Source: Tetrapyrgos nigripes
Taxonomy: Eukaryota; Basidiomycota; Agaricomycetes; Agaricales; Campanellaceae
DNA: 64,000 bases
NCBI GenBank assembly: GCA_013368315.1
Contig: JAACJM010000001.1
Coordinates: 744,001-808,000 of the forward strand
Reading direction: 5' to 3'
Shown here piece after piece: positions 25,871 to 36,010 of the stretch. The translations under genes and the position numbers were made by a program. Each line of letters begins with the position of its first letter. Within the stretch, counting starts at the first letter, position 1. Under the pieces are notes generated by a model, which saw only the letters and a program-made list of their open reading frames with translations, was not told the origin of the DNA and did no database searches.

Positions 25871-27529
25871 ATGGACCAGCAATCGCCATTCTCTCACTTA
25901 TTCAACACCAATTATGCTGCTGCATCGAATGAAGACATCTCCGTCATTCAAGACTTATTGTCTGCACCCCTCGAGAAACTCGAGTCATTGAACTCCGAGA
26001 TCATTCGCCTGGAAAACGCTCTTTCGGGTTTGAAAGCAGAACGTGATCACCTCCAGAGTTATGTGGACCAACACAGAAATCTCCTATCACCTTTTCGTCG
26101 GCTTCCGCCAGAGATCATCTCCGAGATCTTCATTCGCTGCCTCCCAGAGGATTCTAGGCCCACACACTCGTTGTCGGAAACTCCTCTTTTACTCGGAACG
26201 ATATGTCGAAATTGGAGGGAGGTAGCCCTGTCGACACCCTATCTGTGGTCATGCATTAATGTTGTGCTACCCACATCTGGAAGTATGCATCTGCTGTGCG
26301 CTTCCATTGATAGGAGAAGGGACGGAGTGGAGGCCTGGCTCTCTAGGGCTGGTGAATTGCCCCTGTCATTTTCGATTCACGCAGACTCGCAGTTGAGCTT
26401 CCGGCAAATTCCCTCTTCATCTTCTCAGGACATGGACGAGAGGAAGGCAGCTTTTTCTGAGCATACTCAAGAACTCATTGGGTGTTTCACTCGGCGAATA
26501 GCTCGATGGCAGAAGGTGATCCTACAGGTCAGCCCCTTCTGTATGCAGATTTTTGAGGCGTCTATGCTCGCTTCAGCTGGCTCAGACTGGTCCTTTGACG
26601 AGCACCATTGCCTGGAAGGGTTTTCCATTCATTCCATTCGTCGTATTCCTGGGCAGCCTGTAATGCGGGCCTTGCCAAAATTCCTCGCAGCACCTTCGCT
26701 ACGTCAAGTAGCAATGACAAATGTGCCTTTTAATCTGCAGGAACTTGCCTTGATGACGCCGAATCTTCTCCTATTGAATCTTCGCCGCGGTCATTCGTCT
26801 CGATCTCCCTCACCGCAGGATGTTTTTTCTTTACTGTCGCGTTTCAGGAACCTCCGCGAATGCAGCACTGCTATATGTTTTACGTCCCAGGCTACCAGCT
26901 TCGACTCCTTGGAGACACTTTGCCTCCCGTCCCTGCAAAGCATGTCCCTCATTATAATCATGGATTCAGCAGCGGTGGACGTTGACACCTTTTTCCGCCA
27001 ATTATCTCTCCCTTCTCTGCATTCTCTCACCATCAAAGTCTTCACAAGAGGTGCTATGGAGCATGCGCCTTTTGTAGACTTGCTCGCCAGTAGCGGCAGC
27101 CATATTCGAGAGTTGCACCTTTCCTTAGAACTGCCCGTCGAGGGGCTTCTAGAATGCCTAGCACACCTTCCCCTCCTTGTCAAACTGAGTGTTCACAACG
27201 GAAAGTTGCATGGGGATCCGGGGGCATCGTTCGTTCGTCGTTTGACGCCTTGCACTCAGCAACCGGAACCTCTGTGCCCCAATTTGCAACAACTTTCTTT
27301 ATCAGGCATTGACGTCAAGGACGAAGAGCTGTTAAAGTTGGCGCATTCGAGGAGACGCTCGTCATTTGAAGTATCGCAGTTGGAATTCTTCCACGTCACA
27401 CATTTAGGGTACCAAGAACTGATTGATCTGGAGAGGAGGATGGAAGAGCTGCGGGAGATGGGAATGAAGATTGAGATTAAACATGTCTACCAGGGAATCA
27501 GACCGATATTCGATGCAGATGTATTTTAG
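25871..27529 (+). CDS. F-box protein with leucine-rich tail
   Basis: Single-exon gene of 552 residues, typical of the expanded F-box families of Agaricomycetes. Such proteins are substrate receptors of SCF ubiquitin ligases. An N-terminal helix (LLSAPLEKLESLNSEIIRLE through QSYVDQHRNLLS) forms a short coiled coil. The F-box follows at residues 75-125: FRRLPPEIISEIFIRCLP, then LLLGTICRNWREVALSTPYLWSCI. The rest has irregular leucine-rich stretches (LPSLHSLTIKV, LAHLPLLVKLSVHN) that suggest a degenerate LRR fold. The start is the ATG of MDQQSPF; a longer reading begins on a TTG and is unlikely. The substrate is unknown. It is 151 bases downstream of HSP104. Confidence 0.88.
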   Translation: MDQQSPFSHLFNTNYAAASNEDISVIQDLLSAPLEKLESLNSEIIRLENALSGLKAERDHLQSYVDQHRNLLSPFRRLPPEIISEIFIRCLPEDSRPTHSLSETPLLLGTICRNWREVALSTPYLWSCINVVLPTSGSMHLLCASIDRRRDGVEAWLSRAGELPLSFSIHADSQLSFRQIPSSSSQDMDERKAAFSEHTQELIGCFTRRIARWQKVILQVSPFCMQIFEASMLASAGSDWSFDEHHCLEGFSIHSIRRIPGQPVMRALPKFLAAPSLRQVAMTNVPFNLQELALMTPNLLLLNLRRGHSSRSPSPQDVFSLLSRFRNLRECSTAICFTSQATSFDSLETLCLPSLQSMSLIIIMDSAAVDVDTFFRQLSLPSLHSLTIKVFTRGAMEHAPFVDLLASSGSHIRELHLSLELPVEGLLECLAHLPLLVKLSVHNGKLHGDPGASFVRRLTPCTQQPEPLCPNLQQLSLSGIDVKDEELLKLAHSRRRSSFEVSQLEFFHVTHLGYQELIDLERRMEELREMGMKIEIKHVYQGIRPIFDADVF

Positions 27530-27598
27530 AGTACTGTGTCATCCCGATTACCTAAATAGACACAAGCGACTTTTTGAGCGACGTCCACCACATTCGCG

Positions 27599-28270
27599 AT
27601 GTTGAGCCGCCGTCTTGCCTCCAAGGCGAGGCTGCTCAAGTTTATCACCAGAGCCTCTTCTTCTGAAGCATCCTCACCAACTCCTCCCGCCATAGTCACC
27701 ACTCCTGCTCCAACCGTTGGCGTGCAGGCGCCGAACTACCCTACCACCTGGTCTGCAAACCAACGTCCTCGTCTAACCCCGGAAACTAGCCCTCGGTTTG
27801 AACAGACCACGATGGAACTACAACCAAATCCCTTGAGTGCCATGGATCTCATTGCGAACGAGCCAGTAAGGATGATACACGGCAGGAAAGCAGTTTGTGA
27901 CGGAGGTATGTGTTCATCAAATTATTATCTCTCTTCTGCCTGTCAAACACCACGTCTGTCTGTTTCAATTGTGCAGGAGGAGGTCCTCTGGGTCATCCCA
28001 AAATTTACATCAACTTGGTGCGTCGTCAAAACCTTTAGAAAGTCTCTCCGTGTTGACAACTTTCATTAGGACCAACCTGGCCCCCGTGCTTGCGGGTTAG
28101 TTTCATATTCTCCTGTTTTTCATTACTCCAAACTAACACTGTCCTTCGATTTCTCTCTGTCTCCACAGTTACTGGTATGTGATGGATTCTCATACGCTGT
28201 TCGTTCAAATCCTTGACTGAAATCAATTTCTCACAGTGGTCTTCGTTTTGAACAAGTACATCACCATTAA
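27599..28270 (+). CDS. NDUFS6: NADH dehydrogenase (complex I) 13 kDa subunit, zf-CHCC protein (intact copy)
   Basis: Accessory zinc-binding subunit at the junction of the complex I peripheral arm in the mitochondrion. About 140 residues over five exons. The first exon gives a basic, Arg/Ser-rich presequence (MLSRRLASKARLLKFITRAS). The conserved part reads RMIHGRKAVCDGGGGPLGHP, then KIYINLDQPGPRACGYCGL, ending RFEQVHHH. The Cys of CDG, the His of GHP and the CGYC pair are the CHCC zinc ligands. The fourth exon is only six bases, TTACTG at 28169-28174, which completes the Gly-Tyr-Cys codons. Without it the reading frame fails to give the zinc knuckle. Two truncated copies of the 3' part lie at 33378-34293 and 38005-38295, so this is the only functional-looking copy here. 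Confidence 0.92.
28169..28174 (+). other. NDUFS6: Six-base microexon of NDUFS6
   Basis: TTACTG flanked by ccacag and gtatgt. Joined to its neighbours it completes the Gly-Tyr-Cys codons of the CGYC zinc pair. The same six bases with the same borders persist in both pseudogene copies. Confidence 0.85.
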
Positions 28271-28821
28271 TACATACATAGCGTCCTAGATGTCGACCTA
28301 CAATGTAGATCTTATTACAGCTGCCCAAAGCTGTTATCCAAGGAAGCTGTCACTCTATTTCGTCTCCAGCGACAACTTGCAGCTGCTCAAAGGACTCCAA
28401 ATGTTCACACTACGACTCTCTACGCTTTTTTGCCTTTTTTTGCTTTATTGGAACAGGACTCGCCCTTAGTACAGCTTGTGGAAGTAATAATACAAGTTGT
28501 CTATACTAGGTCCGGCTGGTGGGCTCATGCGACTAGCGGAAGAAAACACTATGCTACGGGGGGTAAAAAAGTTGTGCGAGTGACTAAATATGCAACTGTC
28601 AACCAGAGACGGATTGATGAGCAAGCCTTGGGTACACCACCTGGGTCGGCAGCCGGTGGCAAGTACAAAATTATGTCAAAGAGATGCTGAGATGAGAATG
28701 GAGAACGAGGCCGGGTGAATGATAGAATAAGATAATAGAGAAAAGAAAAGGAAGAGAGCGCAAATAAAGAACGAAAACCACAGAAAACAAGTAGAATGAT
28801 CAAAAGAATGTGAATGATGTT
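28271..28821. repeat. Spacer shared by all three duplicated units (unit A copy)
   Basis: Between the NDUFS6 stop and the kinase-tail stop. The same spacer, with small changes, follows the NDUFS6 copies at about 34294 and 38296. That includes the cgacctacaatgtagatc block and the acaccacctgggtcggcag block. It carries no gene of its own that I can support. Confidence 0.75.
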
Positions 28822-29401
28822 CTACGGAGATAAAGCATCTTCGGAAGGTGATGTAAAGGACATGGGAGAGAGAGGTGGTAAACCATAGCCACCTTCTCTA
28901 GCAACGGCATCCAGATGTGAAAACGGCGGTAGAGAAAAGCTCTCGTCTGTTTCGGCAGATATCGGCGTCGGGAGCGAGGGCTGAATGGATTTACCAGAGA
29001 TGTCGTCAGGCTTGAATCCTCCCATATCATCCCATTTGTAACTCACCACTTTGAATATGGGATTGATGTCCGTTTTATTCACATGCCCCGATCTTGGTGG
29101 ACGCCCTTCTCTGTCGTAAGGACTGTACGAGGCGCTGCGTGGATGTTTTGCTGGTACATTTATGTAGGGAGGCGCTTGCCCTCGCCGTGATGACAGGGTT
29201 TCAGCGCGTGGGGGTACCTGCATCCACTGTGGTGAAGGGGATATAGGAGGAGGTGTAGGTGATATTGATGGTGAAAGGGAAGGTGAGAGCGAAAGCATCT
29301 GCATAGGGGGAGGGGAAACACTCCCCGTTAGGGGAGTATGTGGGTCCATTGAGGCTTGTGTGCGGAAATCGTGTGCTAGCTGGCCCTCTAATGAGAAAGA
29401 A

Positions 29402-29485
29402 TTAGACGATTGCACCGAAGGAGAGAAATCATCGAAAGATGAACTAGACGATCGCCTCGAAGGAGAGAAATCATCGAAAGATGTC
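29402..29485 (-). repeat. 42-base tandem duplication in the unit A kinase tail
   Basis: Two adjacent near-identical 42-base copies encode FDDFSPS-type peptide twice in unit A, once in the complete kinase. It preserves the reading frame. Confidence 0.85.
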
Positions 29486-30267
29486 CGTAAAGATGAAGTG
29501 GAAGTCATACGATTCAGCCCGAACAGACTAGGTCCAGGATCACTATCCACTGTTGCGAATGATATCGTCGACATGCGACTTGTACTGTGAACATCCGAAG
29601 ATGATACAGAGGTAAGGTCATCATCGATATCCATCCTCTGAACCTTTGTCATCCTCTCATCTCTCTTCCAATCCGACGAGCTCATTGAGGGTTCATTGCT
29701 GGGTACATATCTCCCAGACGCAGCATTGGCCGTCAGAGACCCTGACGCATTCCCATTGGTATGTGTCGTTGGCTCTCTCCATATCGGACCGGTTGCAGCC
29801 TGCTTCCCTTTGGCTATAGAGGTATCCGTAAATTCCAGCCGAGGCTGTTCAGAACCACCTCGCCACTCAATGTTCTCCTTTGCATGGATCTTTGGTTGCA
29901 TGATCATATTGCGTTTCTGCATGACAGCTCGAGCTTGTTCACGTTGCATCTTCTCGGCAAGTGCACGACGTTGCTTCTCAGCTTCATGCCGCACCCGTTC
30001 AGCCTCCATTTTGTTAAACTTCTTGACTTCATCCTGTCCCATCGGTTCCTGAAGCGAAGAAGGTTCACCACGTATTGAGCGACTGTCAGAACCCGCAGAT
30101 TGAGTTCTCTTTAGTGAGCCAGTGGAAGATGAAGCTGCTGGGATATCATGGACGGGTGGTAAATCATGATGATGTGATTTGTCACTACCAAACATGCCCA
30201 GACCCCACTTGGAGTGCTTCTTGCCAAAGCCAAGCCCGACTTTGGGAAGTGGTGTGTGAACTGGTGT

Positions 30268-30452
30268 GCAAAAAGAGCACATAGAGAGCAAATTGTCGCA
30301 TGTTATCGTCACACAAGACCTATGCTGCCAGATACCACACGTTGAGCACCTTATCGTAGGTGAGATTCCATCATCTGTAATCAAATCCAGTAGTCAAGTC
30401 AGTCAAGGCTCGCGGCCCATTTAACCGACGTACCGTCTCTACTACATACACA
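30268..30452 (-). other. PHD finger of chimeric gene X(A)
   Basis: Cys-Val-Cys, then DDGISPTIRCSTCGIWQHRS and CV, then MCSFC: the C-x-C, C-x2-C, W-x-H-x2-C, C-x2-C pattern of PHD fingers, with the tryptophan two residues before the histidine. One intron splits it. PHD fingers usually read histone H3 tails; the ligand here is unknown. Confidence 0.75.
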
Positions 30453-32243
30453 ACGAAACTCTTCCTCCTCCACGACCTCTTTGCACACTGGGCATATCTC
30501 ATGTAAGGAGGGTATGAAATGGGAGATGATTGCATTATCTGAAACGTCTGACGTGAACGTTATTTCCTCCTTGCGATAGCCTTGGCATCGATGTACTACA
30601 GTCCTGAGCGGTCTTGCAGCTTGCTTCCTCGGCATAGTATAAATAGGATATGGCTGACCACCAGCTCTTGTTGTCTTGATATGCTCCCGGAACTCGTGAT
30701 AATGCTTTGCTACAGCGTGTACAGATCATGAACCTCTGCTGGATTCTCTCCAAGATAGTTCCCTTCTGGGACTGGGAGAACCTTCGAGTTCATTAGAATA
30801 GAGATTCGACGAGACGCCAGACGCGAGGCTTTCGGTATCACCCAAGACATCAGTTGCCGTAGCAGAAGAAGCCTTTGTAATATTGGAAGTTACTTTCCGA
30901 TTTCTCACATCCGCTGGAGAAGGAACCAGAAGTCGCTGAGCACACTGTGAGGTGGAGCAAATCTAGGATCTTACGATATAGAATGCAGGTTGCTTGTTTG
31001 AAGGTCTGTTATGCTTCAGCTCCTAGTCTAAGTGAATGAGATGGTATGGCTTACTTTGATACAGAGATCATTGAATAATCCCCAAAGAGGGTCGGTATCA
31101 GATTCGTCGTGACGGCCACCATCTTCGACCAGAAGAGAGCCAAAATCAGGCGCAATCTTCAGTATATCCTCATTGGTGATAAATATTTCGATAGACTGCC
31201 AGCCAAGGTCAGCATCCCACAATATCCAAGTCGGCGAAAGTACAAACATTATTGCTGTTAGATCCAATTCGTACTCCTTCGCTGGAGAGGTAATCCAGAC
31301 CAATCTGTGGAAACAAAAAAATCTTCCGGAAATTTGGGAAAGCCGTTTCAGGAATAACAGCATACCGCAAGTTCGCTGACCTGTGAGCCATAGCGCAACA
31401 CATTAGCTTCTGCGGACGAGCATTCTAAAGAGATAATCTACTCACAATCTTACAGCATAACAGAAGGATGTCTGAAAGATCCTCTCCGAGTACTGATGCA
31501 AGCCGGCTCTCAACAGACCCTCTTGATGGTGCTGGGCAACCCTTCAGCAGCGATTCCCTCGGTCAAAGTTTGTGTGCACTCACCGAAATTATAGATGATA
31601 AAAGGCCTTTCTGTTGTAAACGATGACACTGCTATCATCTTCAGGAGAAATGGGTGACTGTAAAGCAAGCCTTGTTAGGCCGGAGTTCGTGACAAATGCA
31701 TACTCCGAGACCTAAGCGACATACAGCAGACGTTGGTTCTGTTTTTTCTCTTCCTTGAAGTTCTGAAGAAGTGGACGAAACCGGTTAGATAACTGAGAGA
31801 AGAGAGCCGGACAAATTGGCACCTACCTTCTTCGCCTGTGTTCCTCGAAACACTTTGACAAGCACGAGACGCTGCTTGTATTTGCCTGTATGAAACTGGT
31901 AACGTCTACTGCTGCACAGCTGATCTAGAAGCTCGATATTGTACTGGGACACGACCCTCTGAGCACAGGAATTGACGGGCTGAGAGTCAATGCACGAGCG
32001 GTATACAAGTAAATATATGGACGTACCGGAGGCTCCGTTGACCAAGGGATAGCTTCACTTATTCTGGAAAACAGCCCACTGAGAAAGCTACTTCGGTTAC
32101 GCCCACGCCCCCGGTCATGGTAATGGGCGACATCCATGTCCCCTGCAACCACATTGAAGGTGCTGTTGACGACGCTTATTTGATGAGAGTGCTGAAAGAG
32201 GCTCGCAGCATTTGGCTGGGAAGAATCTGCCATAGAGAATAGG

Positions 32244-32659
32244 TACGTTCAAAGTTGACCGTCCCGATGTATAAAGCGTGTAGAAACGCTCGTAGAAATC
32301 CTATATATTCCTATATATTTCCTATATTTTATAGGATGTTTTAATTCATCAACATTTTATTTTTCACTTCTGGGGTATGGATAGTAATACGAAAAGGACT
32401 ACTGCCTTTATAGGAGCTGACAATCGCTGCGCTTTGTAGCTGCTGGAGGCAGGCTGGTGGATCTCAGAAACTTTTTGGTGGGTGTCCACGGAGCTTGAAA
32501 ATTGTCATCCGGCCGTACGATTAGATTAGACAACTGTAGCTTCTTGTACCCGCGCGACCACGGTCATTCTTTCTTCTGGCTTCGCCTTGCGCTAGAACGC
32601 GCCTTTTCCTACGCTAAAGTCTTCAATTGCACTTTTTTTTCTGCTATACGTGTTCTCAA
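32244..32659. other. Unique spacer after unit A
   Basis: Homology to unit B ends about 10 bases upstream of the X start codon (near 32243). The spacer holds an AT-rich run with repeated cctatata words at about 32298-32336. No gene is supported. Confidence 0.5.
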
Positions 32660-33297
32660 ATGCAAAACCTGAATACCGTCCCACAACAACCGGTCTATCC
32701 GCATCAATATCGACATCAATATGCCCATCAACCCTTTGTTGCATACTACCTGCCCCATTCGTCTGTGTATCCCCATCTCCGACTCAAGCACCTATCCCTC
32801 CACAGCATACCCCAATCTCCCTTTGGGAAGCAGCCACAAAGGACTTTACGAAAGATCAAAAAGTCAAAGAAATTGCACACCTCATTCAAACCACACTGAA
32901 GATGAGTCCCATGGACTTCACACTCACTACTATATCTCCAAGTGATGGATTCTCCAAGTGTCGGAACAAGTTTTACTCAAGCAGGGCTATTGATTCCTTT
33001 CTCAACATCGTGGAGTCAAATAAGAAAGGGAAAGAGAAGCTGAAAGAGTGGATGATGGAGAAGCAACGAGCTTTCGATCTAGTTGTCACTCTGGTTTCAG
33101 AAGAAATGGAGGGTCTGAAGGGCTACATGAAGCTGAATATGAATGAGGTTACATCTGAGTTTTTGGAGAAGTTCTGCATTACAGAAGTAACACAGAAATT
33201 TGACGAAGCTTCACCCACTGTGCACCATATTCTCCAAGCTGCTTGTCAGACTGAACATGCAGCTCATGAAAACACATTGAAGACTCCAGAGCTAGTG
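32660..33297 (+). pseudogene. N-terminal fragment of a DUF6589-type protein
   Basis: Begins MQNLNTVPQQPVYPHQYRHQ, then after an intron KVKEIAHLIQTTLKMSP, SRAIDSFLNIVESNKKGKEK and VTSEFLEKFCITEV, ending near HHILQAACQTEHAA. The order and spacing resemble the N-terminus of the DUF6589 proteins that are repeated in many Agaricomycete genomes and are probably linked to transposable elements. A gtgagt donor follows TPEL, but the expected large second exon is missing. About 80 bases later the sequence becomes the truncated NDUFS6 copy of unit B. I therefore read it as a fragment cut at a rearrangement breakpoint. The family match is from memory of its pattern and needs a search. Confidence 0.5.
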
Positions 33298-33377
33298 AGT
33301 CCATCAAGATACATACTAGATGATGTTGAGTTAATGATCCCTCAAGTTCCTTACACTTATTCAATCACAACTCTGTT

Positions 33378-34293
33378 GAACTACCCTACCACCTGGTCTG
33401 CAAACCAATGTCCTCGTCGAACCCCGGAAACTGGCCCTCAGTTTGAACAGACCACGATGGAACTACAACCAAATCCCTTGAGTCCCATGGATCTCATTGT
33501 GAACAAGCCAGTAAGGATGATACACAGCAGGAAAGCAGTTTGTGATGGAGGTATGTGTTCATCAAATTATCTCTCTTCTGCCTGCCAAACAATATGTCTG
33601 TCTGTTTCAATTGCGCAGGAGGAGGTCCTCTGGGTCATCCCAAAATCTACATCAACTTGGTGTGTCATCAAAACCTTTAGAAAGTCTCTCCGTGTTGACA
33701 ACTTTCATTAGGACCAACCTGGCCCCTGTGCTTGCCAGTGTTCTCCTTAAGGTTTAAGGCCTTAAGCAATTTAAGTCTTAAGAAATTCTACGAACGCCTT
33801 TAAGGCCTTAAGCTTGGGCTTAAAGATATCGGCTAGGTCTTGGCTAAGTGTCAGTGGGTGGTTGGGAGGGGTGAAGGTGGTTCTTCTAGCTGGGAGTGCT
33901 CACATTCACACGGAAATCATCTATGAAGCATTCTGGTGAACTCTATCACTGATAAATTAGCATGAATAATTTCTGATGGACCCTCTGTCTCACCAACAGC
34001 TTTAACCTCTTAAGCCTTTAACCTAGCCCTTAAATTTAAGGGCTTAAGGCCTTTAAGGCTTAAAGATTCTCAAACCTCCACTTAAGGCCTTAAAGGGGAA
34101 CACTGGCACTGCTTGCAGGTTAGTTTCATATTCTCCTGTTTTTTATAACTCCAAACTAACACTGTCCTTCGATTTCCCTCTGTCTCCACAGTTACTGGTA
34201 TGTGATGGATTCTCATACGCCATTCATTCAAATACTTGACTGAAACCAATTTCTCACAGTGGTCTTCGTTTTGAACAAGTACATCACCATTAA
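33378..34293 (+). pseudogene. NDUFS6 copy in unit B, truncated and interrupted by a MITE
   Basis: Begins in the middle of NDUFS6 exon 1 (NYPTTWSANQ...) with no presequence, directly after the DUF6589 fragment. It keeps the exon borders, including the TTACTG microexon, but residues differ at several places (MIHSRK for MIHGRK). A 370-base MITE splits the third exon. It cannot make a complex I subunit. Confidence 0.85.
33736..34109. mobile_element. hAT-like MITE
   Basis: Non-coding element of about 370 bases. The ends are inverted: CAGTGTTCTCCTTAAGG at the left, and CAGTGTTCCCCTTTAAGG on the other strand at the right. The subterminal part is packed with TTAAGGCCTTAA-type palindromes. The heptamer TGCTTGC stands on both sides (33729-33735 and 34110-34116) and occurs once in the empty sites of the other two NDUFS6 copies. 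The right end carries four extra bases (GCAC) between the inverted repeat and the duplicated target, so the exact duplication (7 or 8 bases) is uncertain. A CAGTG end with such a target duplication fits the hAT superfamily. Confidence 0.8.
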
Positions 34294-36010
34294 TACATAC
34301 ATACATAGTGTTCTAGATGTCGACCTACAATGTAGATCTTATTGCACCTACCCAAAGCTGTTATCCAAGGAAGCTGTCACTCTATTTCATCTCCAGCGGC
34401 AACCATCAAGCTGAAAGTCTGCAGCTGCTTAAAGGACTCCAAATGTTCACACTACGACCTTCCATGCTTTTTTGCCTTTTTTTGCTTTATTGGAACAAGG
34501 CAGAGACAGACTAATGAGTAAGCCTTGGGTACACCACCTGGGTCGGCAGCTGGTGGCAAGTACAAGGATATGTCAAAGAGATGCTGAGATGAGAATGAAG
34601 AACAAGTGCGCGTGGTGCCAGGTGAATGATGATAGAATAAGATAATAGAGAAAAGAAAAGGAAGAGAGAGCAAATAAAGAACGAAAACCACAGAAAACAA
34701 GTTGGAATGATCAAAAGAATCATAGCCACCTTCTCTAGCAACGACGTCCAGATGTGAAAGTGGCAGTAGAGATGTTAGGGGACGGCTCTCGTCAGTTTCG
34801 GCAGATTCTGGCGTCGGGAGCGAGGGCTGAGTTTACCAGAGATGTCGTCAGGCTTGTTTGCTCCCATATCATCCCATTTGTAACTCTCGTCAGTTTCGGC
34901 AGATTGGCGTCGGGAGCGAGGGCTGAAAGCCTGAATGGGTTTACCCGAGATGTCGTCAGGCTTCTTTCCTCCCATATCATCCATTTGTAACACCACTTTG
35001 AAAATGGGATTGATGTCCGTTTTATTCACATGCCCCGATCTTGGTGGACGCCCTTCCCTGTCGTATACGTGGATGTTTTGCTGGTACATTTATGCAGGGG
35101 GCGCTTGCCCTCGCCGCGATGACAGGGTCTCCCCGCATGGGGATACCTGCATCCACTGTGGTGAAGGGGAGATAGGAGGTGCAGGTGATATTGACGGTGA
35201 AAGGAGAGGAGAGAGCGAAAGCATCTGCATAGGGGGAGTATGTGGGTTCATTGGTATTGTGTACGGAAATCGTGTGCTAGCTGGCCCTCTAATGAGAAAG
35301 AATTAGACGATCGCCTCGAAGGAGAGAAGTCATCGAAAGATGTCCGTAAAGATGAAGTGGAAGTCATACGATTCAGCCCGAACAGACTAGGTCTATTCCG
35401 TATCCTGGAAGGTCCAGAATCCCTATCCACTGTTGCAAATGATATTGTCGACATGCGACTTGGACTGTGAACATCCGAAGATGATACAGAGGTAAGGTCG
35501 TCATCGAAATACATCCTCCGAACCTTTGTCATCCTCTCATCTCTCTTCCAATCCAACGAGCTCATTGAAGGTTCATTGGTGGGTACATATCTCCCAGACG
35601 CAGCATTGACCCTCAGAGACCCTGACGCATTCCCATTAGTATGTGCCGTTGGCTCTCTCCGACCGGTCACAGCCTGCTTGAGTTTGGCTATAGACGTATC
35701 CGTAAATTCCAGCGAGGCTGTTCAGAACCACCTCTCCACTCAATGTTCTCCTTTACATTGATCTTTTGTTGCATGATCATATTGCGTTTCTGCATGACAG
35801 CTCGAGCTTGTTCACGATGCGTCTTCTCGGCAAGTGCATGACGTTGCTTTACAGCTTCGTGCCGCACCCGTTCAGCCTCCTTTTTGTTAATCTTCTTGAC
35901 TTCATCCTGTCGCATCGGTTCCCGAGGCGAGGAAGGTCCGCCACGTATTGAGTGACTGTCAGAGCCTGCAGATTGAGTTCTCTTTAGTGAGCCAGTGGAA
36001 GATGAAGCTG
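34294..36010 (-). pseudogene. Decayed kinase-tail copy of unit B with preceding shared spacer
   Basis: Homologous to the kinase C-terminus and its downstream spacer. It has several deletions and frame changes: the frame is open only in pieces (35248-35670 and 35688-36095). Relative to unit A it lacks the junction where the tail joins the PHD finger; the deletion ends share the word ctggtgtg. A near-100-base internal duplication lies at 34786-34990. No functional product is expected. Confidence 0.8.
34786..34990. repeat. Internal tandem duplication (period about 98 bases) in unit B
   Basis: Two adjacent copies start with ctctcgtcagtttcggcaga and end with catttgtaa. The other units have this part once. 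Confidence 0.8.

Larger units (their letters stand above)
28822..32233 (-). pseudogene. Chimeric gene X(A): leader / possible kinase-like region / PHD finger fused to Ime2-type kinase tail; one in-frame stop
   Basis: N-terminal exons (from 32233) read MADSSQPNAASLFQHSHQIS and VVNSTFNVV, a leader style I associate with Agaricomycete NACHT and kinase-like proteins. Next come NIELLDQLCSSRRYQFHTGK, HPFLLKMIAVSSF and a block near IGLDYLSSEGVRIG that may be a divergent kinase-like region; catalytic residues are not evident. Then NDLCIKQPAFYIVCAQRLL and a Ser-rich part. At 30726-30728 the frame meets TGA where the sister copy has CGA. Beyond it, YPIYTMPRKQ, ICPVCKEVVEEEE and a PHD finger follow. Without any stop the frame then enters the kinase C-terminal tail (from PKVGLGFGKKHSKWGLG), which stays open to 28822. 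It could be a pseudogene, two shorter genes or a readthrough product. The function of X is unknown to me. Confidence 0.6.

Noticed and set aside
32298..32336. AT-rich cctatata repeats as a replication origin or element end
   Set aside because: Short, no inverted partner and no target duplication found; low complexity is enough to explain it.
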